Assembly: GCA_016617855.1 (NCBI GenBank)
Contig: JAECUM010006818.1
Location: forward strand, 1 to 64,000
Direction: 5' to 3'
DNA: 64,000 bases
DNA from: Megalonaias nervosa
Taxonomy: Eukaryota > Mollusca > Bivalvia > Unionida > Unionidae
Position numbers and translations under genes: made by a program. Below are positions 1-10,499 of the stretch, in pieces. How positions within the stretch are numbered: position 1 is the first letter of the stretch; every line of letters starts with the position of its first letter. The notes under the pieces are model-generated. The model was not told the DNA's origin, made no database searches, and saw only the letters and a program-made list of their open reading frames with translations.

Positions 1-366
1 ATTTTTTTGCAGATGCATATGGTTACAATGCAATCAGCGCGACAAGGTTAAAATTGATCATTTTGGCTAATATTATTGTGCATTTGTTTGACCCCTTGTT
101 CAGGAAAAAGAACAGTTGTAGTTATAATGAACTCCATGCACTTAAAATTCGGACACACTCACGGGTGCATGAGAAAGGCGAAGCTATGGATACACGATGC
201 CAGTTTAGCATTTCTAAATAAAAAGCTGGCACAAAATCTTTATTATTACAAAATGAAGAAGGACGACAAATGACGTGCGATCTGGAGGGTGTTGTCTTCC
301 CCCGTGGTGGTATGTGTAAAAATGTCTCAGGAAATTGTGGTAAGATCGTGATCGCCGAGGTAACAC
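1..366. other. Remnant of element D, no gene recognised
   Basis: This should be the continuation of element D downstream of its structural gene. In A and B the next gene is a pX-like protein, but I could not align any frame here with it. The open frames at 76-273 (+) and 122-397 (-) have no recognisable motif. Confidence 0.3.
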
Positions 367-482
367 TCAGTATTGTGCTTGCAACGAAACGCGGCATTGC
401 AGCATTAAATTCGTGAAAAATCGTTCCTTCGTATTGATCATTGATTTCTTCAACAAGTCATCCATCAACGCTCGAAACGTCC
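367..482 (-). pseudogene. 3' end of element D structural gene, cut off by insertion of element A
   Basis: Reading the minus strand from 477, a frame runs about 36 codons to a TGA at 367-369. It begins FRALMDDLLKKS and resembles the C-terminal end (YRFLIDEIADD) of the homologous gene at 49500-50413. The 5' part of the same gene lies at 15668-16850, on the other side of element A, and the frame resumes across the 5-bp duplication CGTCC. This supports element A having inserted into an older relative. The function of the protein is not known. Its place beside a terminus in A and B suggests a structural role. Confidence 0.5.
478..482. repeat. Target site duplication of element A, left copy (CGTCC)
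   Basis: The bases CGTCC lie directly outside the left inverted repeat. The same five bases lie directly outside the right one at 15668-15672. A 5-6 bp duplication is usual for Maverick/Polinton-type integrases. Confidence 0.65.
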
Positions 483-985
483 AGCAGTAGGAGGGGGTAG
501 ACCGAGCCCCCAAAAATGGCGCACGACAAATTTTTGTTACCCATTCAATAAACCAACCATTGTGGAATCAGACGCTCCTATGAACAAGAAACAAAAGCAA
601 ATTTCTCACGAATGACCTGACCTTATACGAGATTCACAGAACAACCAATACTGTAATTCTGACTTAAAAAATAGCAAAAGGAAGTTCCGCGATCAGGCTG
701 ATTGACGTTGGATATCTCTTAAATATTGGAAATTGTTATATTTTTCTTTTTCCATTGCAATTGTTGGATTATTTCAGAGTATTTTTCTGTTTCCATTTTT
801 ATTTTTCCATTGTTCTTGAACAAACCCCTGGTGAATCGCTAAGTGCGAAACGAAATTTTAGAGATTCAGAGGGCTATCCAGGCTGAATTTTAGTTTCGTA
901 AATTTATAGTCAAGCACCTCCCCCAGTGAATCCCGAGAGCTTTAAAATGGATGCCCTTTCGGGATCAGGGAGGTCAGTTAGTTTA
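483..985 (+). repeat. Left terminal inverted repeat of element A
   Basis: The sequence from AGCAGTAGGAGGGGGTAGAC to about 985 matches the reverse complement of 15195-15667 over nearly its whole length, with scattered mismatches and small gaps. Shared landmarks include the stretch around TTACCCATTCAATAAACC and the one around GATTGACGTTGGATATCTC. The repeat starts AGCAG, as does the repeat of element B at 20915, which supports a common family. It contains no open frame of note. Confidence 0.85.
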
Positions 986-1148
986 ATAAATTTAGAGACC
1001 GGGGGAAAAAAAAAAAGATTTTCATCGATATACCCTGCTGGAACATATTTTGATATCAATTCATACTCAACACAGCTTGTTGCAAATTGTATAACTAACT
1101 CAGCTACATCACAATTGTTTAATAAAAAAATAAAATTTCAGTATATCC

Positions 1149-1370
1149 AGTAACGTAACGTAATTTCTTTTCCAAATACAATGAATTGCCTGATCTCAAT
1201 TTGACTCACAGCTTAGACATTACCGCGGTCAACTGACTTCGCTAAAATACCATGCCGTTAATAACACGCTGAGATTTTCACAACACGATTTGAGGTTCAA
1301 TACGCTAAGTCGCTGAAATTAACAGGTAAAAACGATTATTGTATATTCACTGGAGAAATATACATTAAAG
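1149..1370 (+). repeat. Subterminal direct repeat of element A, left copy
   Basis: The sequence from CAGTAACGTAACGTAATTTC to about GAGAAATATA matches 14664-14878 in the same orientation, at roughly 85 to 90 percent by eye. The terminal repeats are inverted, but this pair is direct. The left copy ends just before the pol/helicase reading frame, so it could include that gene's promoter. Confidence 0.75.
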
Positions 1371-1382
1371 ACTCCAATAATT

Positions 1383-4105
1383 GTGAAAACAATAACCAAT
1401 GAGATTTTGTACGATTCTGGTAAATACTGTAGTAAGGGTGCTCCGATGATTTTATATGATCATAATTCACATGCATGGTCCGACTCGGTGACAAAATTTC
1501 CAAGGGAGAGAATAATACGATTTTATGACGGCGATATCTACAAAGAAATCTACAACATAAGTAAGCGTGACCCTGTGTCGGTCTGGCTATTTCACGTAGA
1601 CGACTCTGAGTCAGATGAATCAACATTTGATCAGTTTCTTCTTCCGTCTGGGGTTCTTTATCGGAAGGAATCACTCCAACGTGCAATGAAACAGATTGAG
1701 GTAAAATATGACGGCGACAACGATGATCTTACTCATTATTTGTTTAACAGCGTCGTCCGTTGTGACTCATATTGTCCAACACAAAAATAAATGGCGTCCA
1801 AATCTAAAAGAATTTCTCGCTGATGCATCACCATCTTTTGAGTTTGGCTATGGCGGTCTTTGAAACACAAAACACAGTTCCTCTGACATGATTTCTGTTG
1901 ACAATATCGCTGCTTTTCTTGGACTTGGCGAGTGTCATCGTTTATTTGAACGATTCGGGCACCCAACACACGAAAAGACTAGAGTTGCAATAAACTGACC
2001 ACTACCAAATATCGATCTTACTGGATTTGCCGAGGTTGAATCATTCGAGTTTTCGACGAGTATTCATCCTGTGATACCAATTTGGTTTGGCAGATACTTT
2101 AATAAAGCGGATACCAGTGTAAATATCAACGACTGTTGCTCAAACAATCGCGTGGTTGGGTTCCAATAATGCTATTACGATACATGTTCGATGCTAAGAT
2201 CCTCACATCGTTGATTGTAGCCTCTGAGATGATTTCATACAAATCACAAACATCTGTCTGGTTACCACAAGAAGACAAAGATATCTGTAGAAAAATTATC
2301 GGTAAGTTTACTCAGATTTCATCATCTGATAATGCACTTTGTTGCACAAGATTAATCATGGATCCAGCCGAATTAGATTTTGTTGTCAAGGACACAGCGG
2401 TGCGAGGTGTGTTGGTGTCATGGATAAATGCAATCATGCAAAATGGAAGAAAACGTGGGTATAATAGTTATCTACTACGAGTGCAATTCCCCTCAGTTTA
2501 CTCATCTGAAATCATTTATGTTGGCATACTCATCAATAAACCTATTATCAATGATTAACAGATTTCCCAACGACGCTGTTATAGTCGCCACAGATTCTTT
2601 TTATATTAGCCGTCTTAAAATAGATCTTATAAAACCATTTATAGAAGAAGACACCAGCGGAGTCAATTGGGGTTCATGGTGAATAAAACACTAACAAATA
2701 TGTAAATAATCTGAATCCACTGACGTTGAAACACCTGATGTCTATTACTTTAATATCAGTTCATCAGAACCATCATCATCACCGTCATTGAACTATCCAA
2801 TCACGAGATATAGCACTGTCTGTCTGAATGATCTAGGTGGTTCTGTTAAAACAACAAGTACGATAGAATTATTTAAAAACTCTGATATGATTGTGTTGAT
2901 GCCAACTCACCGGCTTGCCATAGAGATGAGACAACGTGGCGTCAGCTCATGCACGTGTCCTATTTTCTTTAGATGGCGATGAGATGCATGGACCTCTGAA
3001 CTAATGAGTGAGAAATATATCCCGAGAATAATTATCTGGGATGAGATTTATGTAGTATTCAATGACGTTTTAAACATATTTCTTGATTGGTTTTCGACAA
3101 AATCTACTGCAATTATGTATGGCGATCATAGACAGACTCCGCCGTTTACAGGTGAATCACTACACAAATGGTTGATCAATCATGTTGGCCATAATGAAGA
3201 CGTTTTGTACAATCATCGATCACAGGATGAACAACTACGACAACTGAAATCGTTAATCAGATTACAACCTGACAAAATTCAGTGTGAAATACCAGGTACC
3301 GTAATTTCAGAGACTCCAATGTCTGATTTCTGGAACTTATGGCACCCTAATGATCTAATAGTTGTATCCAGGAAGAACGTCCGTGATTCACTTCAGCTTA
3401 AATTATTTGAGCTTCACAATGAAATATGTTTAACCCAGCAAGTCCCGTTATGTTATCGACCAACATATACACACCGACAAAATATATATGTTGATATTTC
3501 GGCAGTAGGCACCGGAGGTGTCCGCGTAAAACAGAAACTCGTTCTTAATGATATCGTCGAGATTCCAGTAAAGGATGTATAACATGCGTTGTCGTTAAAC
3601 ATATCGTGATGGACGCTGGGATATGCAATAACAATTCATTCGTCTCAGGGATTAACAACATCAGATACAAATATCTGGATTGTCGATGATCGCATCGATT
3701 TGTCAAATTTAGTTTACCTGACTGTGTCTAGAGTAACAAAAATATCTCAGTTACACAAGGTTGTCTACATCTGCCAACAGCGTCACAAACAACAACAGCA
3801 TCACCAGTAATTATGAACGCAGTGAAGAAAAATTGACAAATAATGCGCGACATGACAAAAGCAAATTACGCCAGTTTGATCTTGATGTTCAATTTATCAT
3901 GACGCTGAAACAATGACAAAATAATCACTGCGCCTGCTGTAGCACAATATTGTTGTGGCTATATTTTCCTAATAAAGTTCGACAATTTGCCATGGACAAA
4001 ATCGATAGTAGTCTCGCTCACACAGGTGAAAATGTCTCTCTGACATGTCTTAAATGTAACAGACGTAGAGGAGCTTCGTTTCTCAACGCGCGTGACTCTT
4101 GTTAG
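1383..4105 (+). pseudogene. Element A DNA polymerase B / SF1 helicase / HNH fusion, broken
   Basis: This is the replication protein of element A, homologous to 23307-26749. In order: an N-terminal part (1383-1790); a polymerase palm with motif A-like text MISVDNIAAFLGLGECHR (~1890-1935) and motif C VATDSFYI (~2585-2610); a helicase with a damaged P-loop (~2830), IIWDE Walker B (~3031) and HSSQGLT (~3640); and a C-terminal HNH finger with paired CxxC and DKIDSSLAHTGEN (~3935-4080). At least six frameshifts or stops separate these parts. No ATG fits the start, and the frame opens just after the direct repeat. It ends 34 bp from the convergent integrase gene. Polymerase-helicase fusion is inferred from continuous homology across both copies. 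Confidence 0.8.
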
Positions 4106-4138
4106 CGTTTTTCGTTAGCGCGTGTGGGGAGTCAGCCG

Positions 4139-5097
4139 CTAGAGTCTGCGACGCCGTATCCAATCTGGTGGTAACTGGGTGTTTTCAGGAATTACCTGTA
4201 ATTGTTCACGTACAAAATCCACATTGAGGGGATGTTGAATCTAATTTATAGATTGGTGGCTGCGTAGTAGATCTTGTCACGCTGGAAATTTAATGTGTTG
4301 TTACACTCCAAACGGGATAAGCTGCTCTTGCTGCACCACCATCAAGTTCACCAGGTTCGAATAAATACCTCACTGTTACTTTAATTCCCAACACTGGTTG
4401 CTGCATCTGATCTGGTGATTTGCTTCATGATATGTGTTTTTCGCAATTGCATAGGCAGGTTTCATATTAATTCCACTTGCTTCCTCGTTGTTAACGCCAC
4501 CACCACATGAGGTAGTCTCGCAACCCATTCGCGAGATCTGTCCTGAACGTGCAGTAATTCGTGGGCATATTGATGTCCAAAGAGTCTCTGTGCAAGTGTT
4601 TGATTAAATGCCTGCCTGATAGCGATGTATCGCGGTGTGTCCACGTCTAATCTTAACGTGTTTTTGTTTCCTCAGCGTCGTTACTGCACAGAGAAATTCT
4701 TTGCCAGGATCAACCTGTAGCAATTGTGACTATCGCCGAGGTCCTCGCGCAGAACTTGGTTCAAATGCTGTTGAGTCTCCAGTTGCTGTTTTAGACGATA
4801 ACGGTTCAGCCTCTTTGCATTTACATGCAACATCTACGACAGTCAACGAATATTTGTATATTGGGTACGTCATGACGTAAAAACAAGTTATCTGCCTGAT
4901 GAACTTCGTTGGGTGTCCTGACATCAAACCGTCCATGTTGAATTGATTTGGGACGTGGAAGATAATTTTGCCAAATGGCCTCTCGTAGGAACCAATCTGG
5001 GGCTGCAGCTCGTGTGACACCTGCTGCATCGGCGAGTTTTTTAATTGCTGCTGTACTTCTACAGTATCCGATTGGACTATAATAAATCGACTCATTA
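4139..5097 (-). pseudogene. Element A DDE integrase, broken
   Basis: This is a retroviral-type (RNase H fold) integrase homologous to 22368-23317. Visible pieces are the start-proximal block with IGSYERPFGKIIFHVPNQ in an alternative frame (~5000), TVVDVACKCKEAEPLSS (~4830), and the C-terminal core with QAFNQTLAQRLFGHQYAHE (~4560-4610). Many frameshifts and stops break it. It lies between the convergent pol/helicase gene and the PLA2 gene. Integrases of this family insert the element through its inverted repeats. The copy cannot be active. Confidence 0.75.
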
Positions 5098-5137
5098 TGT
5101 AATTGTCGGCGTTTAATTACCCGCTCCTAACACTATC

Positions 5138-5618
5138 TTACTTTTCATTGCCGATCTTATTAGCCAATTCGCGAGTGATTCTCGTACGTTTTTATTCTTT
5201 ATCGAATTCAGTGTGCAAATAAGTTTGACATGCGCGATATGTCGTTGTTGCAGATCTGGATTTTTATACGCGACATCATGAAGATGGTACGCATGATCAA
5301 TCGCATTTACCGGACATTCGCCAGGTTTTGGCTGATCTTTTTCATCAAGACTAATATCAAGGTGAGTTCCAGGACCACAATAATTATATCAAGGATAATG
5401 ATTATATGCCTGGAGTGCCATGGGGCTCTCAGGTATTTTCCCAAGTGCCTTAGTGATATCGCCATTTGCTTTTGCAACAGGAATACTCACGAATTTATAC
5501 TTTTGTGTGCGCATTGTACGCATTTACCTGTAAGTGTCGGCGTGTAATTTTTCAACGTGGTTGCTCTCAGAAATCTTGTATCAGTGACTGTCTTGCATCG
5601 AACACAATATAAACTCAT
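5138..5618 (-). pseudogene. Element A zinc-ribbon plus phospholipase A2-like protein
   Basis: The gene starts at ATG 5616-5618 with MSLYCVRCKTVTDT and a second Cys pair GKCVQC, a small zinc ribbon like DUF5679. A frame change near 5490 is followed by the PLA2 core: YNYCGPGT calcium loop, then DHAYHLHDVAYKN with the catalytic His-Asp pair (~5280-5300). The domain resembles the parvovirus VP1 PLA2, which helps particles breach the endosome. The same two-part protein is at 21840-22320. A PLA2 gene beside the packaging ATPase suggests a particle entry role, which is inference. The 3' end also carries at least one lesion. Confidence 0.75.
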
Positions 5619-5647
5619 GATTATAAATAATATTATAGCTGTACAAT

Positions 5648-6247
5648 ATGAACGTGATTGACTTTTCAGCAACACGCGAGCAAGCACCGGTCAAGCATCA
5701 TCCAGTGTTACCAAATTCCATTAGAGCTATTATAGTTGGTCCATCTGGATCGGATAAAACTCAGTTGCTGCTCAAAATGATAATGAGGTGGATCAAATGG
5801 ACCAAACTTTATTTACTAGCGCTATGCGTGGATGACCAACGATACTATAATGTTCTCAGGGAATTTAATGAATCTTCAGCGGCTGAAGACGATGTTATTG
5901 AATTTATCACAGACATCGATGAAGCGCCTTCTGTTGAGAATCTTAACAGGGATATCAACAATTTTGTGACTTACGATGATGTTATGCTTGACAAACAAGC
6001 ATATCCAGCAAGAATATGTTCAAGGGAAAGGCATAAAAACACAGATGTCATTTACGTCACTCAGCGGTATACTCAGATTCCCAAAGGGATCAGAGATAAT
6101 TGTAATTTTTTGTTTATTTTTAACGGGTTTGATACGCATACGCTGCGAAATATTCATGTGACATGGTGTCTCGGCGATTTGGACATAGGTAAGTTTAAAG
6201 ATTTCTTCGCACATGCTCAGAAAACCCCCATAGATTCATCCCGATAA
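5648..6247 (+). CDS. Element A genome-packaging ATPase (A32/FtsK-HerA type)
   Basis: The frame of 199 codons from ATG 5648 is intact. The P-loop is GPSGSDKTQ near residue 37, with Asp in place of the usual Gly before Lys, so ATP binding is doubtful. Walker B is FVTYDDVML near residue 109. The following TDVIYVTQRYTQIPKGIRDN is the sensor-like block typical of packaging ATPases in Mavericks and relatives. A short continuation after the stop suggests the C-terminus was clipped. It is divergent from the PLA2 gene, with only 29 bp between the starts. Homologues are at 21160-21822, 16900-17528 and, more distantly, 39687-40412. Confidence 0.8.
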   Translation: MNVIDFSATREQAPVKHHPVLPNSIRAIIVGPSGSDKTQLLLKMIMRWIKWTKLYLLALCVDDQRYYNVLREFNESSAAEDDVIEFITDIDEAPSVENLNRDINNFVTYDDVMLDKQAYPARICSRERHKNTDVIYVTQRYTQIPKGIRDNCNFLFIFNGFDTHTLRNIHVTWCLGDLDIGKFKDFFAHAQKTPIDSSR

Positions 6248-6337
6248 GTTTGCACGATCCATCAACACCTTATCGGATGGGTCTCCATAAAATCTTTTAT
6301 TAAAAAATGCGTTTGTTGTATAGTGAACCATGAAAAT

Positions 6338-6712
6338 ATGAACGAGATTGTCTCCACGATCGAACAATTGCATCTAAATAGTCTCGCGGTTCAAATCGAT
6401 GTTGAAAAAGTCAACGATGATTTTGAGATGATACAGCAGCGACGCGAAGAGGGCAGATATATGCTAGGGGCAGAGTATAGATGCATCAAATTACTTGAAC
6501 GTGAAATGGATTTGTCATTGGTGGATTTACACGAACAGTATGATATAGTTAAATTTGTTCCATTGGAAAACGCCATTGTGGAAATGCGATCAGATTTGTC
6601 TCGACAATATGAAACTCGAGCATCTGTACCGGTACCAGACAAAATTGAGAGGGTAAAAAAAATTAATGACAAATTTTTTTTTCCACTGACCGAGAGAGGC
6701 CGTTCATTGTGA
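6338..6712 (+). CDS. Small helical protein of unknown function, element A
   Basis: This is an intact frame of about 124 codons from ATG 6338; a GTG 15 bp upstream is also in frame. It is rich in Glu, Lys, Asp and Arg, with long predicted helices (for example LLEREMDLSLVDLHEQYD), consistent with a coiled coil. No counterpart was found in element B. It follows the ATPase on the same strand by 90 bp and could be co-transcribed. I do not recognise a family. Confidence 0.45.
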   Translation: MNEIVSTIEQLHLNSLAVQIDVEKVNDDFEMIQQRREEGRYMLGAEYRCIKLLEREMDLSLVDLHEQYDIVKFVPLENAIVEMRSDLSRQYETRASVPVPDKIERVKKINDKFFFPLTERGRSL

Positions 6713-6799
6713 GCTGTTTCACAGCGGACTATTTCATGACATGTTATGAACATACAAACTAACTATCAATTCTTAGACGAAAACGTAAATAAACAGGAT

Positions 6800-7470
6800 T
6801 AACAGGCTCCGACAGAATCAAATGACCCGGTAGAAAAGCTGTAAAGAACATATCCCTGTCGGGCTTGCCCTAATGCTTGCCCAGACGTGGAATAGTTGCC
6901 GTCGACTCCATCACTGACTAGATTTACAGAAATCGTCGATGTGATATTGACAATAGTCGACGATACAAGACGACCACCACTTGCTGGATCGTTGTTATGT
7001 CGGAGAATATCTGGAGTGCCCCGTAACCTCTCCCATGTGGCATAGACCTTTGGAAAATTTGCGTCAGTTAGCCGCGTAGTTTGAACTTACGCAATTGATC
7101 TTAAAATAATCAAGAAGTAACTTTTTACAATCGGGGTCCCTACGGGCTGCTCTGACAACATTACTTGTTAAGCCCTCGGAACTCACCCTCGTCAGATATC
7201 TTATTGTGTCAACGACTTTTATTTTAAAATCATGATTCGGCTATTCAATAACTTACTGCTCAAATAGCGTTCGTAGACTGAGTTGTGGATTTTCATATTC
7301 TTGCATAATCGCATTGGCGATTTGATCTATTGGAGGAACTGGTATTCTATTATCCCGACTTGACCATCCAGGGAAGAGTCTATTGTTCTCTGCTTCTCTC
7401 AAATAGCCAAAAGATTGTGGTTCCAGAAAATCTGTCTGTAGAATGACGCCATAGATATGTTGTAAATATC
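6800..7470 (-). pseudogene. Unrecognised element A gene downstream of the fibre genes
   Basis: The minus strand holds three good frame segments in sequence. The first contains LREAENNRLFPGWSSRDNR (~7330-7410), the second GLTSNVVRAARRDPDCKKLL (~7130-7200), and the third RLVSSTIVNITSTISVNL (~6920-6980). The nucleotide sequence at the start (~7440-7480) matches the stretch just downstream of the element B fibre gene (~29940-29996), so it is inherited and not random. The function is unknown. It takes the place that the membrane and penton-like genes occupy in B. Confidence 0.45.
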
Positions 7471-7489
7471 CTCAATTTAGCGGCGCAAA

Positions 7490-8407
7490 TCACGGAGAGC
7501 CTGTACACCCATGTAACCTGAACGGGATATATGATGGAGTTGTTTTGTTGCGACCATATTGCTGATCCAGACGCTACTGTGTATACCGAGTTGTTGAGCG
7601 GAGTTGTATGAACAACACGATCTGGAATCGCTTTGATTTTTTGGCTCCGTCAACGAGGCGCGTGTGAATTTCAGCGAGCTTAAGATCGACGGCCTTTGGA
7701 TTTCCAAAGATATTATCTATGGCCCTATTATATTTCTACGAAAATTTGCAATGCGGTTACATGATTAACATATATGCAGATCTGAATGTGGACTGTCCAT
7801 CATTGATTGCCATTAACCAAGTCATCATAGAGTTGTTGCTGTTCTCCGCGTATTTTTTGGTGCAGAGTCATCGTTGATTCTGGTTCTCTCAAATTAGCAA
7901 TGCTATTTCCGCCCATGTTGAGTTTATCAGTCATTGTATCACCGGTTTTAACAAAGTACTTACTGATCTCAGTTCTAATTGTTGTGTTGTTGGTGTTCAC
8001 CTATTTTTTATTGCCACATAATCGTCTAATTTTGGTTCTCTAGCATTGATAATTGCATTTCGGTGCATGTTGAGATCGCCATACATTATATCTCCAATTT
8101 TTCTAACATGCCCTGCAATCTCTCCTATGATTGGTAGAAGTGATTCTACGAGTTTTTAATTTTATCGGTTTTTTTAAACACCACTAAGTTGTCTTCGGTA
8201 GTGCCTGGAACTCGCAGAATAATATCTGTCAACTAGATATTGCTCTTTTTTTAAACGTCCTTGCTGATCCTGAAAAACAACAACTTCATTTAGGTCAACG
8301 TCTGCGAGAAGCATTACATCGGCAAGTTCATCTCGTGTCGCATATTTGGATAAATCAATGTCACTAGGACCTCTGCGTGTAGCAGATCTTCCGTAAATAT
8401 CTACCAT
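7490..8407 (-). pseudogene. Element A fibre-like protein, copy 2
   Basis: The start MVDIYGRSATRRGPSDIDLS at 8407 is shared with copy 1 and with B (30966). An N-terminal region of about 75 residues contains ATRDELADVMLLADVDLNEV. It is followed after frameshifts by MTDKLNMGGNSIANLREPE (~7900), a unit of the MTGxLxM...I...L...P repeat typical of trimeric tail-fibre shafts. The C-terminal block near 7500-7700 matches the B fibre end. This gene type probably encodes a surface spike or fibre. It is broken in several places. Confidence 0.7.
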
Positions 8408-8419
8408 TATAAACCATTA

Positions 8420-9586
8420 ACCTGTTTAAAAGGACTGTTGAGTGTGACCTACTGTTTCCCAGTCAATAACAGTTTCTCAGCAAAAACAATGACTTTAATA
8501 GTCTCAGATCTCTTTGTAAATTCTGGTAATGTTCTGTACATTATACTAATCTCACTCGGATTATTTATCTTGAAAATGATAGAGTCTGTTGGAGATGAAA
8601 TAATCACCCCATTATTACCCTCTATAAAATGTGCTTCAACGGCATTTATATCTGCTTATTAACATCATTATCATCCTCTTCTTTGCATGAAATATGTGCG
8701 ACTGATAATCTGAAATATTCTTTGCATAATATATTCCTAGCGTACGGGGTTCTCAACAAATTAACGTTGTTCTCCCCGGGAATGATGGTAAATCAATCTA
8801 GTATAGATGGTCTCTTCGTAATGTCTTGCACATCATTTATTCTGGTTTTCAAATTATCAATATCAGTATTTGTGTCTGTTTTCTCAGTATTTATCTCTGT
8901 AATATCTTGTAGAAATTCTTCAAGTAATTTTGATATTTTCGAGAGAGATATGAAAATCGATTCGATTGAGGTTTTAACTCGGACTATATCATTGAGCTGT
9001 GTGAGAATGTCAGCGAGCTTAGTGCTGACGACTATTGGGTTTCAAAAAACCACGGGCAACCTGAAGAAGAATCTGATAGTTTCTGAGATGGCTCGTAAAC
9101 GTGGTTACGTGACCATCATACTCAGAACGTAATGTGGTTAATCTATCGGTCGTTTCTGTTAACGAATTCCTTATCGCGACATTACCGTCGTCCACGTACT
9201 TCTTTGTTGCATCTTCATCGGCTAATTTCGATTCTCCCAAACCAGCAGTTCTATTTCCAGTCATGATCAGTGAACCAGTCATTTAGCCACCGGATATAGG
9301 AACATATTTAGGAAACTCTGCAATTGATATTTTCGAGTTTATTTTTCCGTCTCCGGTAAGTACCATGATGTTATCGTTGGTTGCACCGACACCTTGCAGG
9401 ATAATATCGACCTGTTTGATATTGCACGTCTATAACCGTCCTTCTGATCCTGAAAAACAACGTCCTCATCAGGATCAACCCCAGTGAGACAAATAAGATC
9501 AGCAAATTCATCTCGCGTCACATGCGCAGGTAGATCAACTTCACCTGGCCACTAACGTATAGCAGATCTTCCGTAATGTCTACCAT
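8420..9586 (-). pseudogene. Element A fibre-like protein, copy 1
   Basis: ATG 9584-9586 opens with MVDI, then an N-terminal domain homologous to copy 2, containing MNLLILF and a FQDQ block (~9440). The shaft repeat MTGSLIMTGNRTAGLGESKL followed by DEDATKKYVDDGN lies at ~9190-9280. The C-terminal 600 bp is badly decayed. It is tandem with copy 2, both on the minus strand and separated by a few bases, so this is a gene duplication within element A. B has only one fibre gene. Confidence 0.7.
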
Positions 9587-9599
9587 TATAAACGATTAA

Positions 9600-10354
9600 C
9601 CTGTTTAAAAGAATCATTTGTGTATTCGTACACAACTTTATAGATCGGTGCTCATGGCCTTGACATGGATTTAGCATCACAAGCACTTCTGAACCGCAGA
9701 TTGGTGGATCCGTTGTTATCTGTGTTGGCAATGTTGAATACCAGGTTGGCAAGCCACTACGTCTTAAAAATTCTTTTGGTGGTACCAATCCATACAAATC
9801 AAAATAACTCCACTTGGATCAACCTCGCATGCAACCCAGTGAGTACCTGGACAATAACATCCAACAAGGTTAATGACGCCGGTTTCAACACGATTTGGTT
9901 TTTTCCGGTAATTGTACAAACATGAAAAAACCTCTGAAGATTTTATTTTTTATCTTTAGTCGCAAAGCAGCATCGTGTGAATCAAAATTGGACATGGGAA
10001 GCTTTAACGAAGCGTCCCCGGCAGTCTCAGGCCTTGACCGTACCATGTTCCTAGTAATCTTAGACCACGTCCCTGTTTTGGTGAGGTCTTTAATCCTTGT
10101 CCTGTTGTTTATTTCAGTGCCATACCTGCAGCTGTTCCAACAGCATCAAGTGCAACTCCTTTTGCAACAGCTGAAACAGCTGCTGAAATTAGCGCTGGTA
10201 ACGCCGCCAGAAACGGAAATATAGAGCAAGCTTTTGTTGTGTCGCTGATCTCATTCACAGAAAGATCAAGTCTCACACCAGTTCTTGATTTCTTGGCATC
10301 ATTGTAGTGTTTGAGCTGACGTACAGTCAGCGATAATTTATTTGGGCCATGCAA
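9600..10354 (-). pseudogene. Element A adenain-like maturation protease with N-terminal basic region
   Basis: The N-terminal part from 10354 has LSLTVRQLKHYNDAKKSRTG, then an Ala-rich hydrophobic stretch (LPALISAAVSAVAKGVALDA) and Gly-Leu repeats. After frame changes comes the cysteine protease core: GTHWV with the catalytic His (~9850), the YGLVPPKEF block near the acidic residue (~9790), and PPICGSEVLVML with the catalytic Cys-Gly (~9700). These match the C5/adenain fold used by adenoviruses and Mavericks to process capsid precursors. The gene lies between the capsid and fibre genes, as in B. Confidence 0.75.
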
Positions 10355-10499
10355 CGCCGCTGATTTCTGAATTATTTTTGCCCCAGAATTCTTCTTCGAT
10401 GCGGATTGTAGTTTTTTTTAAAAAAATCTGACTAGGTCTCCGAGTTAACATTGACGTGTTGATATGACATTATAACATGATGAATATTCCAATTATATG

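Noticed and set aside
5230..5547. 105-codon plus-strand ORF
   Set aside because: It is antisense to the PLA2 gene, whose GPG loop and His-Asp motif are on the other strand.
8438..9132. Two plus-strand ORFs of 74 and 167 codons
   Set aside because: They are antisense to the decayed fibre copy 1. Ser/Leu/Ile-rich text is typical of reverse translation of this gene.
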